Origin: Chloracidobacterium sp.
Lineage (GTDB): Bacteria; Acidobacteriota; Blastocatellia; Pyrinomonadales; Pyrinomonadaceae
DNA length: 64,000 nucleotides
Direction: 5' to 3'
Assembly (NCBI GenBank): GCA_016706275.1
Contig: JADJJY010000002.1
Location: forward strand, 750,520-814,519
Part shown: positions 39,701 through 47,724 of the stretch, one piece after another
Layout of the letters: the number at the start of each line of letters is the position of its first letter
How positions within the stretch are numbered: position 1 is the stretch's first letter
Program-made: the position numbers and the translations under genes
The notes under the pieces: model-generated
What the model was told of the DNA's origin: nothing
Seen by the model: the letters and a program-made list of their open reading frames with translations, nothing else
Database searches by the model: none

Positions 39701-40766
39701 CGACCGGTGCCTGAACAAATGCCCAGTTAAGGTTATTGCCCGCGTTGACCGAGTTTGTCGGTGCGATCGGGCTGCCGCTCAAAGCGTTACTGTCCTGTGC
39801 GTCAACATAGCCCACCGATTGGCTTGGGGTGGCTTTGAGGTTCCATTGCGTTCCCGGCGCTGTCGAGCGAAGTGCCAGCAGATTGCCGGCTGTGCCCGTT
39901 AGCGTAAGTGCTCCGGTTACGGTCGTCGTGCTGCCCGCGGTAAAGTTCATCGTCTGCGGGGACGCGGCTGTTTTGGTGAGGTCAAAAAACGTCGTATCGC
40001 CGGTAAGCGTCTGGCCAGTCCCGCCGTTAAACGTGACGCCAGAACCGTTTGCCGTAAATCCGGCGAGAGCGTTGCTATTTGTCCAATTGCCGCTGACCGT
40101 TATCGGGCCGGAAAGCGAGAGGTTCGCTGTCGGGTCCGCGTCGATCTGCACATTGTTGTAGCTGGTCGCACTGGTAAACTTACCTGATTGGACCCGCATC
40201 AGGCCGGTAACGTCCAATGTGCTGCCAACCGCTGACACTCCGCCTGCTCCCGTGTGGTTGATCGTCAGGTTGTTGAACGTACTTGTCCCGGCGATCGTCT
40301 GCTGAACACCGGCTCCGTTAAAGATCACGGTGCTCCCGCCCGCGGTAAAGGTGCCTGTATTGGTCCAAGGACCGCTGACTGTGACGGTGCTGTTGTTTGC
40401 AATAAATGTCCCGCCGGGAATATACACGATAGTTGCGGTAACGGCTAAGTTGTTCACCGACGACGTGTCAAAGGTTCCCGATGCAACATTCAATATCACC
40501 GCTCTCAACGCTCCCGAAACACCCGTCAATGTTGCCGTGCCGCTCGCCTTATTGATCGTGATTGCTCCAAACGCTTTGCCCGTTCCAGAGCCGCCGGTTG
40601 CGATCGACTGTGCACCCGTGCCATTGAATACTACGCCGATGGGTGGTGTTCCAGCCTGAAAGCTGCCGCCATTGTTCCAGTTTCCACTGAGCCGCCGCCG
40701 CTGACAATTATACCGCCGTAACCCGGAACGCCGTTTTCGATGCCTTGGTCGCCCGCCCCGGCCCAC
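36717..40766 (-). CDS. C-terminal body of giant P-domain surface protein (frameshift-split)
   Basis: 1349 codons. The first 25 or so are out of frame; the true continuation begins near 40695 (L-S-G-N-W-N-N-G-G). It contains strand-repeat sequence, a beta-helix opening V-Y-V-D-P-A-F-T-G-T-P-G-T-D-P-D-G, an Ig-like part, a DUF11-like domain (L-A-I-T-K-T-D-N-V-S), a Calx-beta domain (F-S-S-P-L-Y-R-E-D-E-S-Q-T-A), and a proprotein-convertase P-domain-like region (G-T-M-R-V-T-L-Y-D-I, L-L-V-G-P-L-G-Q-K-Y-L-L, W-S-L-Y-V-R-D-D). It closes with the carboxypeptidase-regulatory-like domain ending TTTREQ. Together with the two upstream segments the gene spans 36717-43877, about 2390 residues. Confidence 0.82.
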   Translation of the reverse strand: MGRGGRPRHRKRRSGLRRYNCQRRRLSGNWNNGGSFQAGTPPIGVVFNGTGAQSIATGGSGTGKAFGAITINKASGTATLTGVSGALRAVILNVASGTFDTSSVNNLAVTATIVYIPGGTFIANNSTVTVSGPWTNTGTFTAGGSTVIFNGAGVQQTIAGTSTFNNLTINHTGAGGVSAVGSTLDVTGLMRVQSGKFTSATSYNNVQIDADPTANLSLSGPITVSGNWTNSNALAGFTANGSGVTFNGGTGQTLTGDTTFFDLTKTAASPQTMNFTAGSTTTVTGALTLTGTAGNLLALRSTAPGTQWNLKATPSQSVGYVDAQDSNALSGSPIAPTNSVNAGNNLNWAFVQAPVVYVDPAFTGTPGTDPDGAGPATSIGYDAFATIQGGVNGVADGGQVIVNAGTYSESNNTINLTKSVRVTGPNAAISPNTGSRVAEAVVTSQGTSMSPNGVFRLDVSTFTVTIEGLKFDGTAAAINAYAPNNSISLKKNIFTASHDPGMYFETPNLTIDDNRFVDITSALTEDVIAVGTNVGTNRSPVSITNNVWINVAAGALNLDKISGTISGNQFVNVQYYGILVVHDSGNLNIRDNLFNTITNPDPVNVPTWGAGVRFYEPAVTSPVNITGNTFKNSHVGVGIRGVPNDPGANITGQPIGVHFNRFFSNNASISNGAAGTLAAENNWWGCNAGPNNAGCGPVTGNVAFTPWIVLRTTASPTNIIQGGTSDITADLRFNSANVNMAASGTIPNVFVAFTATEGTISPTPLMTTLGVAQSLFTSTSGLSGTACSELDNSGPICTNIIVVPQANLAITKTDNVSSVIPGGPVTYVIVASNGGPNAVAGAVVTDIFPADVTGVTWTCSGTGTCAASGVGNINDNTVALAPGQTVTYTASGTVSPGVGPTISNTAAVSPPAGTVDPDTMNNSATDTDAVEALMQFSSPLYREDESQTAQILITRSGGTLGISSINFSTVAGGTATPGATGTCGTAGVDYETVTNQLVTFVANDTEKIVTVKICGDTSAPPEIPDETIGLQLTPPVPPVADNGGGARTTAVLNINDTASQFLQSPVHTSIDMNFATTANPYPSQIVVAGAPNIVGTMRVTLYDISHASPDNMDVLLVGPLGQKYLLVADTGGPFPIDPAAPVTLTFSDFAGGHLLDSGAWTTGQFLPTVCESNSVFAPTAPGGPYVTPNCSTPNTLAQTMFGSGGTGFGLTNPNGTWSLYVRDDAGQLRPIGDDAANFAVGRIAGGWGLEFLAPTSADVSIGGRVLTDTGRGIRGAVVTVTGNSLVSPINVMTGVNGRYTVPGLTAGETYVVTVRSRRFFFTEPSRVITLNDNVADADFISTPTTTREQ

Positions 40767-41044
40767 TCGACCGTGAGAGCCGTCACGCCAAAGGTGGCAA
40801 ATCTATATTGGGTCGAAAACGGATTTGGAGCCAGGCTTGTTACCTGCACCTTGCCGTTGCCGGTGATCGTTCCGGCATTGCCGGCGCTGTTGATCTGTAC
40901 GGTAGGCGAGCCGGGTGTAAAGAGCGTACCGGCGCCATTCATATTAAACGTGCCGCTGACGTTGAAATTACTGTTAAAGGTGACAGCCGCTGTAGTGTTG
41001 CTGTCTGTTAAATTGGTAAAGCCGGTTACCGACGAGAGTTCCAT
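40631..41044 (-). CDS. Middle segment of giant P-domain surface protein
   Basis: 137 codons, of which roughly 40695-41030 are real. It encodes strand repeats (V-T-F-N-S-N-F-N-V-S-G-T-F-N-M-N-G-A-G) linking the 40974-43877 segment to the 36717-40766 segment. Both ends are set by indels, near 41030-41036 and in the GGC run near 40690-40700. Not an independent gene. Confidence 0.7.
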   Translation of the reverse strand: MELSSVTGFTNLTDSNTTAAVTFNSNFNVSGTFNMNGAGTLFTPGSPTVQINSAGNAGTITGNGKVQVTSLAPNPFSTQYRFATFGVTALTVEWAGAGDQGIENGVPGYGGIIVSGGGSVETGTMAAAFRLEHHPSA

Positions 41045-43877
41045 TATTGGTCCAGTTGCCGCTGACGGTGATCGGCCCGCCCAGCGTCACGGTTCCCAAC
41101 GGATCGATCTGGACGTCCGCATAGTCGCTCGCGCTCGCATAGGTACCCTGCTGGACCCTGAGCAGTCCCGTTACCGCCTGTCCCGGGTTGCCATTGACCT
41201 TGTTATTACCTAAAGCCCCGGTGTTTGCTATCGTTAGGTTAGCCACCGACGCGGGCAATGCGTTTCCGACAAGTTGTATTGCGGAGCCGTTATAAAGATA
41301 GGTCGCACCCGGATCGAACGTCCGGGCCGCTGTCTGGATATTCCCCGTCGGTCCGGTCGTGATGCCGGACGGCGAACCGATACCGAGCGTTGCACCGCTA
41401 TTCAGCGTAAAGCACCCCGGCCCGGTAAACGTAAAACCACCCATCAGCAGCGTGCCGCCGCTGTTTACAGTTACACAGCTATTAACGGCAATGTCACCGG
41501 TCACGGTCACGACCGCCGGGGCGTTGACCGTAATGCTGTTGTAAGTACCGCCGGCAACACTGCCCGACGTGCCAAAGACAACATCCGGCGTCGCAGCGGT
41601 CGTAAAGCTCATTATCGCTCCCAACGATGTGCCCACCGAATTTTGCGCGATCGCGCAGTAGTAGTAAGGCGTGGCAGGGCTTAGTTCGGTGATCGACTGC
41701 TGGAGGGCTGCTGGCACGATGCCTGAGCCAAGTGTTGATCCGCCACTAATCGGTGCCCGTGTGCCAAAGCTGTCGTTGCAGGTACCGGGGCTGACCGTGC
41801 TATATCGGAACCAACCGGTGGTTGCATCACCGCCCGGGTTTACGGACGCGTTCATGGTAGCGGAAATGCCGGTCACGGGCGCCGCCGAGAGGGTCGCCAC
41901 CACCGGTGCGCTGGCCAGCGTGTTGAACGTAAGCACTGCACCAAACGCTGTACCTACGGAGTTACGCGCAACCGCGCAGTAGTAATAGGTCGTTGCGGGC
42001 GTTAGCCCGCTTACCGCAAAGGCGTACGCCACCGGTGCGCTGCCGGATCCTAGGATCGAATCCGAACCGCTCGAACTGGGCACCCGTGTACCAAAGCTGT
42101 CGCTGCAGGTGCCGGGGTCGGACGCACTGTAGCGATAATACCCATAGGCGCTATCGCGATTTGGGTTTGCCGACCCGTTGAGAGTTGCCCCGCTTGAGCT
42201 GATCGCCGTCGCGCTATTGGTCGTTGCGGTCGGCCGGTCAGATGTTGTGAATGAGAGGACCGTACCAAATGATGTACCCCCGGCGTTCGATGCGATCGCA
42301 CAGTAATAGTAGGTTGTGCCTGCCACGAGGCCCGTCCCCGCGACGCCATACGGCACGTCCGAATTACCCGACCCTAGATCCGTACCACCAGTCAAAGGCA
42401 CGCGTGTCCCAAATGTGTTATTGCAGGTACCCGGATCGGTGGTTGCATAACGGAACCAACCGGTCGTTGCATCGCCGTTAGGGTTGGCTGACCCGTTCAG
42501 CAGCGCCGACGTACTCGCAACGCTCGTCGCGGCTGTTGTTGTGACCGTCGGCGGCGGTGTCGGCGGTGCTAATGCCTGGCTTGACGCCAGTTTTATATCA
42601 CTGCCATTTTGGAAAAATACATACCGGCTTCCGAGGCTTCCAACTAAAGCAACCGGGCTGGAACCCGCACCTAGATCGGCAGGATCAGAAAATCCAGCAC
42701 CAGCATCTTCGATATATTTGACATTGCCATTTACGTAAGAAACTCCGACCACTCCGCTTTTATAATATGCCGAACCGGCAGAACCGGCGAAAGAGCTAAG
42801 GATAGTCCAAGTGGTATTCAACAAAGCGATATTTTGGGTTCCGCCAATGGTATGTGCAAAATATGCATCGGAACCGTTCAAAGTTAAGGAATGTCTTGTC
42901 AGTCCGTATGCTTGCCATCCAACACCAACCCCCATATCTCCATTGACAGAATTAGATGCAATATTTATTGCGCTGCTACTCCAAGAAACCTGTCCTCCCC
43001 AATTATCAAATGCATAAGCAAGGTGATATTTGTCTCCACTGTCAATTCTAATAACTGGTAAATGATAGTAATTTCCACAACGACAACCACCGTCATACCA
43101 TCCCCACCAATCAAAAATTGGATCACTCCAGGTACCGGCATTATCCTTCACATAGACAACATGCCCTCTTCCGCTTGTTCCACCATCATCATAGGCAATG
43201 TGGGCGGCTCCGGTACTGTCAGTATCAATACTATAAAAAGCTACTCCGCCGGGTACTACTGTTCTTTCGCTTGCCCAAACAGCCCCGGTCTTTTTCTTAT
43301 ACTTCAATCCGGAATTTGCATAAATAATATGAATATTATTAGACGAATCAATAGCAATAACAGGGCCAGAACCAGCGGAAACCAATTCTGCCTCTCCTAG
43401 GTTCTTTTTTATGTAGATATTTCCACCGGATCCATAAGCAGAATAAAGATCCCCCAAACTATCAATAGCCGCATCCAACCCGCTTGCACTCGTGGCAATA
43501 GTATAGTTATATCCAAAAGTTGGAGCCGGCGGGGGGACGACTGTGTTCGCCACCTTCGCCGACGCTGCATCGGCAAAGACGGGTGTGCTTGACGGAGCCG
43601 CAAGGCCGGGGTCTTGCCCGCCGTTCTTTGGCTGATCCAGTGCCGGATTAGCTTTTTCCGTAAGCCCAAATTCAAAAGCCGATGGAGAAAAGCCCAGAAA
43701 CTGATTCACCGAATCAACAAATGAAAAGGCCCGTCCGGGCGTACCTTTGACCATAACCGTCGCAAATATAAGTATTGCAACGACGACTAAAATTTGTCTA
43801 AACAGCCCGGATCGTAGTTTTCCTTTGGCTGACGAGTGCAATGAACTTTCTGTTTCGTTGTTTAGTATTTCTGACAT
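40974..43877 (-). CDS. N-terminal part of giant surface protein: propeller and Fn3-like repeats
   Basis: Start ATG at 43877 chosen for AAGGAG 7 nt upstream. Residues about 22-45 are a membrane/signal segment, after which F-S-F-V-D-S-V-N-Q-F-L-G matches the motif of three other giants. A region of about 340 residues with I-D-S-x-x-N/G-x-x-H-I-x-Y motifs looks like a beta-propeller of the BNR/sialidase type. Three Fn3-like repeats follow (41595-42560), each with conserved Cys in D-P-G-T-C and Y-Y-Y-C. Then come strand repeats up to a frameshift near 41030. It continues in 40631-41044 and 36717-40766. Confidence 0.82.
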   Translation of the reverse strand: MSEILNNETESSLHSSAKGKLRSGLFRQILVVVAILIFATVMVKGTPGRAFSFVDSVNQFLGFSPSAFEFGLTEKANPALDQPKNGGQDPGLAAPSSTPVFADAASAKVANTVVPPPAPTFGYNYTIATSASGLDAAIDSLGDLYSAYGSGGNIYIKKNLGEAELVSAGSGPVIAIDSSNNIHIIYANSGLKYKKKTGAVWASERTVVPGGVAFYSIDTDSTGAAHIAYDDGGTSGRGHVVYVKDNAGTWSDPIFDWWGWYDGGCRCGNYYHLPVIRIDSGDKYHLAYAFDNWGGQVSWSSSAINIASNSVNGDMGVGVGWQAYGLTRHSLTLNGSDAYFAHTIGGTQNIALLNTTWTILSSFAGSAGSAYYKSGVVGVSYVNGNVKYIEDAGAGFSDPADLGAGSSPVALVGSLGSRYVFFQNGSDIKLASSQALAPPTPPPTVTTTAATSVASTSALLNGSANPNGDATTGWFRYATTDPGTCNNTFGTRVPLTGGTDLGSGNSDVPYGVAGTGLVAGTTYYYCAIASNAGGTSFGTVLSFTTSDRPTATTNSATAISSSGATLNGSANPNRDSAYGYYRYSASDPGTCSDSFGTRVPSSSGSDSILGSGSAPVAYAFAVSGLTPATTYYYCAVARNSVGTAFGAVLTFNTLASAPVVATLSAAPVTGISATMNASVNPGGDATTGWFRYSTVSPGTCNDSFGTRAPISGGSTLGSGIVPAALQQSITELSPATPYYYCAIAQNSVGTSLGAIMSFTTAATPDVVFGTSGSVAGGTYNSITVNAPAVVTVTGDIAVNSCVTVNSGGTLLMGGFTFTGPGCFTLNSGATLGIGSPSGITTGPTGNIQTAARTFDPGATYLYNGSAIQLVGNALPASVANLTIANTGALGNNKVNGNPGQAVTGLLRVQQGTYASASDYADVQIDPLGTVTLGGPITVSGNWTNNGTLVGNRLYQFNRQQHYSGCHL
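41595..42560 (-). repeat. Three tandem Fn3-like repeats
   Basis: Units of about 105 residues (V-T-T-x-A-A-T ... N-P-N-G-D-A-T-T-G-W-F-R-Y ... D-P-G-T-C-N ... T-Y-Y-Y-C-A-I-A) are closely related to the six units in 51745-53665. The two Cys per unit may form a disulfide. Confidence 0.75.
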
Positions 43878-44181
43878 CTCGATTCTCCTTTTGTCATGGA
43901 TATTCTCGAAGCGTTGCGAGCATATCCTGAACTTTGAACTCTGGCCGGACGGCCATTGACCAAGCTGCAGTTTGGAATTGTGATCAGCTTGATCCGTGTG
44001 ATCCACGAACCCGGATAGGAGGAATGATGTACCCAATGTACCGGGCTATTTTCAAATTGTTCTGAGAAACGGAATGCTGTAAAATGCGGGTTGTACGGTC
44101 GCATCTGTCGAAACATTCCGTTTCATCAGGTGAGCCTGCTAGAGACGGGGACTGCAATCCCCGTCTCTTCTATTTTCTGGC
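43878..44181. other. Gap with a strong hairpin
   Basis: This 304-bp gap contains GAGACGGGGA (44142-44151) pairing with TCCCCGTCTC (44158-44167) around a 6-nt loop. A T-rich stretch follows on the plus strand only. No gene is recognised. Confidence 0.4.
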
Positions 44182-44331
44182 TCACATCGTCACGATAAAC
44201 TCCTCGTCTGTCTTGATGACAGGCAAAAAAACCGCGGCATTAGAGCCCGCGGCAGATATGAGAATAATTGTCGGTGCGTCTATTGCGATCAGGCTGATGC
44301 GGAACCGTGACCAAATATGATGACTTAGCAT
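44182..44331 (-). pseudogene. Truncated signal-peptide ORF, remnant of a LamG gene
   Basis: 49 codons. The start M-L-S-H-H-I-W-S-R matches the N-termini at 20183 (M-L-D-Q-H-I-W-T-R) and 36462 (L-S-N-H-I-W-S-R). A hydrophobic core and A-A-G-S-N-A-A-V-F follow as in the intact paralogue (A-A-G-S-S-A-A-A-F). After about 35 residues homology stops and a TGA ends the frame. The leader upstream is intact. Most likely the body was lost by deletion or replaced by the unrelated 43877 gene. A functional leader peptide is an alternative. Confidence 0.75.
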
Positions 44332-44479
44332 TGCGTTATACACCTCTACCTGATTTCGCGCCGGTAAGGGCAAAAGGTGTAAGGGAAACGCTGCTTCGTG
44401 CCTACGAAGTAGTGCACGGTTTGCCTGTTCTAAAATAGATCCCGGCGTGTCTGACCTAATTTCAGCTTATACCTGTCAA
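44332..44479 (-). promoter_or_regulatory. Conserved 5' leader with RBS-sequestering helix (copy C)
   Basis: The helix partners are kept (TACACCT 44339-44345 on the plus strand, AGGTGTA 44375-44381), although the Shine-Dalgarno is weaker here (AGAGGT). The hairpin, GGCAAACC and TTGACAGG-TATAAG are unchanged. It now precedes a 49-codon remnant and, 455 nt further on, the 43877 gene. Confidence 0.6.
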
Positions 44480-44489
44480 AACCCCGCAC

Positions 44490-44505
44490 AGTGACGCTAG
44501 TCACA
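44490..44505. promoter_or_regulatory. CRP/FNR-like operator (copy C)
   Basis: AGTGA-CGCTAG-TCACA, identical to copy B. Confidence 0.5.
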
Positions 44506-44509
44506 ATTG

Positions 44510-44550
44510 CGTTAAAAAAAAGAGGCTGCGACCATTACGATCGCAGCCTT
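44510..44550 (-). terminator. GGCTGCGA-type terminator hairpin (copy 3)
   Basis: Same stem and loop as copies 1 and 2, with a T/C-rich tail on the minus strand. Serves the 44609 gene, 61 nt upstream. Confidence 0.8.
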
Positions 44551-44585
44551 ATCGAGTTTTAGTTTAAACCACGAATGAGACCTGC

Positions 44586-44628
44586 TGTCATTCGTCACTC
44601 ATCACTTGTCACTGTTCCCTGTTCGTCC
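44586..44628. repeat. Heptamer-type array overlapping a stop codon
   Basis: GTCATTC, GTCACTC, ATCACTT, GTCACTG units with a 7-nt period run into the AGG GAA CAG TGA end of the 44609 gene. Confidence 0.5.
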
Positions 44629-47065
44629 CCGTTGAGCCGACGAAATCAGCAGCCGCAACGTTGTCGTTAAGCGTTATCACGCGAGTTGGAGGAACAAAGC
44701 TAAAGCGACGCTGTGCGACGCTGACGGTATATGTCCCGGCTGACGCAAGCCCGCTGACGGTATAAAATCCATTTTTGTCCGAAATGGCCGTTCGCGGGGC
44801 GGACAGCATCCCGCCGGTGACGGTTACGCGTCCATTACGGATGGCTCGGCCGTTTATGCTAAGCACCCTGCCCGAGATAGAATAAGTAGCTGCGTTTGCC
44901 AGAACCTTGATCTCACAATCATTACCATCGCCGCCCTGATAATCGATCTTGGCATTGAGGCCCGAACCGAGGAAATTTGTGATGACAAACTCATCCGGCA
45001 GCCCGGTAAATTCGCCAATTATCGCGTCCACCCCGTCGTTATTGATGATCGTGTACGCCGCATCGGCTGTCGCGGTCGAACCGCTGCCAAAATCGAGGAT
45101 CGCACCGGTAATATCTACTCTGCCGGCAACGTTTAACTGAGTGTACGCTGTCGGCGAGCTAATAAACTCCCTCAGCCCCCTGCCGCTCGCAAGTTTGAAC
45201 GTGGACGCGGCCCCGGTCGTGAAATCGACCCCGCCGAAACTTACAAATAGTGAAGTTCCCACACCAGGTGTAGCGGTCACGTTGCCACCGGCACTGTCGA
45301 TCGAGCCAGTGTTTATGCCGATGGCACTGCCGGCCTTGATGTTGATCACGGTTGGTGTTGATCGCGTGATATTCGAGCTTACCCCTATTGCTCCTGTCAG
45401 TGCGTTACCCACATTGATAGTTCCAGCCGTCACACGGTCAAATTCAGCATCGGTCAGCCCGAGTGACGTGGCCGAATCTGCCCCGCCAAGGTCGATCGCC
45501 CTACCGTTTGTAAGAGGGCGAATAATGACCGGGCCCGTTCCGGCATCGACCGAGGTGTTGAAGCCGTTATTAAGCAACATCTTGTCAGCGATCAACGTGA
45601 TCGTCGCGTTATTACCAGAGCCGATCTTGACCGGCCCTCCCCCCGAATTGAGCAGTATGCCAAAGGCCCCGGTTCCCTCGACCTTAACCGGCCCACCGCC
45701 CGATGAAATAAGCGTCGCCCCTGACGAGCCTGACATAAGAACACCGTCGTTGTTGGTATTTCCAATACCTGTCACGTTGACCGGCCCGCCGCCGGACGTG
45801 ATCGTAGATTCGGCTAACAGCACGCCGACGCTCAGGCTACCAGGGCCGCCGGAACCGCCGTTGCCCGTTACGTCCACAGCGCCGCCGCCGTCCGACTTGA
45901 TGGCCGCTCCAAGTTGCAGGGTAACACCGTAATTAGTATGTGGCCCGGATCCGCCATTTCCGTTGACAGTCAGTGCGCCTACACCGCCCGACGTAATGAT
46001 GCCGGTGCCAAAAACAAAGACGCCGAAATTACCGGTCGGGCCGCCTGCTCCGCCGGTACCGGTTACAAGCACATCGCCACCGCTGGACGCGATCGACCCG
46101 AGATCACCAACAAATACGCCGTGCGATGCGTTTGCCACGTCCAGCGATCCTTTGCCGACTACCTCAGTCTTGACCCCCGGGCCCTTACCGCCGCTAATCT
46201 TGGCTCCGGTACCTGAGATTTGGATGCCAATATTGCTAGAGCCAACGGCCCGGCCGCCGTGGCCTTTGACAGTGACCTTTCCGCTGCCGGTAGCCTCGAC
46301 CACGGCACTCGAAAGTTGCACACCGATAAATGGGGCCGTTACGTTTAGATCGCTCAGAGCCGCCTCGATCGTTAGATCGCCATCGACCGTCCGCAGCCTT
46401 GAGTTTGCATCCATTTGCACGTACTTGGTTGCCTTGATGACCGCCGAACCGGTACCGGACAAGAGGACCGCTGCACCCGATTCGAAAGTTATGAAATCAT
46501 CCGGATCCGGCCCGCCGTCATCTACGATATCGAGGTCAAGCCCAGCTCCCGAAACAAATGTTACGTCGCCCTTGACCAGCACACCGTCGTTGCCCGCTCC
46601 TCCGTTGACCGTAAGGCTCGGCATACCGATAATGCCGGTCACCGCACTTGCAATAGTGAGCGTATCGTGTCCGTTCGCACCGTTAAACGTCACGCTCGTT
46701 ATCCCCGAGAGCGAAATGTCACCCGAATGGCCGGTGATGACCGGTCCGCCATTAACGCTAAAGGTTCGCGTCCCCGAATCGGTGAACTTGATGTCCGTGC
46801 CAGCGTTAGTCTGCGTGATGCTCGTAGTGTCGTTATTGCCGGAAAGATCGGTTACCGTTATCGAGGTCGGGGTGGTCGTCACAACATAATCCGGCGTCGT
46901 CCATATGCGGCTGATCGACGACGTTTGGTTTGTTTTGTTAAGAAACTGCTGAACCGAGTCAAAATAGGAAAATTGTCTGTCCCCCGTTGCGGTACCGGTC
47001 GTCGTCGCCAGGGCGATCAAGCCAAATACAAATATGACGAAACGGGGCCTACGGTTCATAAACAT
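44609..47065 (-). CDS. Beta-strand-repeat surface protein
   Basis: 818 residues from the ATG at 47065, chosen because M-F-M-N-R aligns with M-F-K-N-R of two paralogues; an ATG at 47077 would add four residues. Signal peptide to about 28, then F-S-Y-F-D-S-V-Q-Q-F-L. The body (about 60-700) is Gly/Thr/Val-rich with roughly 40-residue units of the type S-G-G-G-x-V-x-V-x-G-x-G-G-S-G, typical of autotransporter-like beta-solenoids. A block near 600-720 (E-F-V-I-T-N-F-L-G-S-G-L-N-A-K-I-D-Y) is shared with the 48756 segment. The carboxypeptidase-regulatory-like domain ends TNREQ. The leader aligns with GCCGGAGAA of the paralogues but the Shine-Dalgarno core has changed to GATG, so translation may be weak. 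Confidence 0.85.
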   Translation of the reverse strand: MFMNRRPRFVIFVFGLIALATTTGTATGDRQFSYFDSVQQFLNKTNQTSSISRIWTTPDYVVTTTPTSITVTDLSGNNDTTSITQTNAGTDIKFTDSGTRTFSVNGGPVITGHSGDISLSGITSVTFNGANGHDTLTIASAVTGIIGMPSLTVNGGAGNDGVLVKGDVTFVSGAGLDLDIVDDGGPDPDDFITFESGAAVLLSGTGSAVIKATKYVQMDANSRLRTVDGDLTIEAALSDLNVTAPFIGVQLSSAVVEATGSGKVTVKGHGGRAVGSSNIGIQISGTGAKISGGKGPGVKTEVVGKGSLDVANASHGVFVGDLGSIASSGGDVLVTGTGGAGGPTGNFGVFVFGTGIITSGGVGALTVNGNGGSGPHTNYGVTLQLGAAIKSDGGGAVDVTGNGGSGGPGSLSVGVLLAESTITSGGGPVNVTGIGNTNNDGVLMSGSSGATLISSGGGPVKVEGTGAFGILLNSGGGPVKIGSGNNATITLIADKMLLNNGFNTSVDAGTGPVIIRPLTNGRAIDLGGADSATSLGLTDAEFDRVTAGTINVGNALTGAIGVSSNITRSTPTVINIKAGSAIGINTGSIDSAGGNVTATPGVGTSLFVSFGGVDFTTGAASTFKLASGRGLREFISSPTAYTQLNVAGRVDITGAILDFGSGSTATADAAYTIINNDGVDAIIGEFTGLPDEFVITNFLGSGLNAKIDYQGGDGNDCEIKVLANAATYSISGRVLSINGRAIRNGRVTVTGGMLSAPRTAISDKNGFYTVSGLASAGTYTVSVAQRRFSFVPPTRVITLNDNVAAADFVGSTGTNREQ

Positions 47066-47178
47066 AGAAATGGTCATCGGTCAGAGATCTTATTTTCGCA
47101 GAAAAACAGATACACCGCATCGGGGGAAGCGAAGTGCGTTTTCAAATAATTTTGGACCGCATCTTGTTTAATGCCTAA

Positions 47179-47206
47179 TTCTTAAGGCGTTATTCCATCT
47201 TGTCAA
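47179..47206 (-). promoter_or_regulatory. Promoter candidate of the 44609-47065 gene
   Basis: TTGACA (47201-47206) with TAAGAA after 16 nt. The -35 matches the paralogous promoters but the -10 box is degenerate. It is placed like those of the 16409 and 56821 genes. Confidence 0.45.
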
Positions 47207-47286
47207 GCGACTTTCATCGGCCAAATAGCGGGAAATTAACCACAAAGGCACTAAGGACACCGAGAACTTAAATAAAGCTTTTTTCT

Positions 47287-47508
47287 TGTCACCAACGGTG
47301 ACAGATATTAAAGCCTGGGGAGCAGCGACCAACGGGAGCGGATCCCTAGGTGGACGTCAGCAAAATAACCCCGTCCCCAACGGGGACGAACACTGCCGCG
47401 TTATTGTTCGACGCCGTCAGCGTCGGGACATTCACAAAAACCTAACCTAGGGTTACACGAACTATCGTTCGCTCACCCTAGGCTTTAATGTTCATCGCCG
47501 TTGGCGAT
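47287..47508. repeat. 220-bp multi-hairpin intergenic repeat (copy 1)
   Basis: A direct copy of 57421-57640. It folds into a series of short stems: TGTCACC/GGTGACA, CGTCCCC/GGGGACG, CGACGC/GCGTCG, CCTAGGGT/ACCCTAGG and ATCGCC/GGCGAT. The third stem differs from copy 2 by a paired change (CGTCGC/GCGACG there). Not coding. It resembles REP/BIME-like palindromic mobile repeats, but no transposase is in the window. Confidence 0.7.
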
Positions 47509-47519
47509 ATCCGTGTACA

Positions 47520-47553
47520 AAAAAGGCTGCGACCATCACGATCGCAGCCTTTT
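47520..47553 (-). terminator. GGCTGCGA-type terminator hairpin (copy 4)
   Basis: Same stem; the loop reads GTGAT on the minus strand. A T-run follows. It lies about 110 nt beyond copy 5, so the 47725 gene has two tandem terminators. Confidence 0.75.
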
Positions 47554-47660
47554 GGGCGCAAGCCCGCACAAAGTAAGGGCGTAACATCCAACTTGAGAGT
47601 AACGCTCTTACTTCGTGCGAGCTTTTGCCTAAGACGCTGGTAAGGCGGGAATCCAAGCAA

Positions 47661-47693
47661 AAAAAGGCTGCGACCATTACGATCGCAGCCTTA
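47661..47693 (-). terminator. GGCTGCGA-type terminator hairpin (copy 5)
   Basis: Standard stem and loop with seven T on the minus strand, 35 nt after the stop of the 47725 gene. A CAAGCGTAA/TTACGCTTG hairpin (about 47702-47720) precedes it. Confidence 0.85.
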
Positions 47694-47724
47694 GTTTCAT
47701 GCAAGCGTAAATTACGCTTGGCGG

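Noticed and set aside
47478..47704. Two short minus-strand ORFs with a repeated K-A-A-I-V-M-V-A-A-F-F segment
   Set aside because: The repeated peptide is the two terminator hairpins read through.
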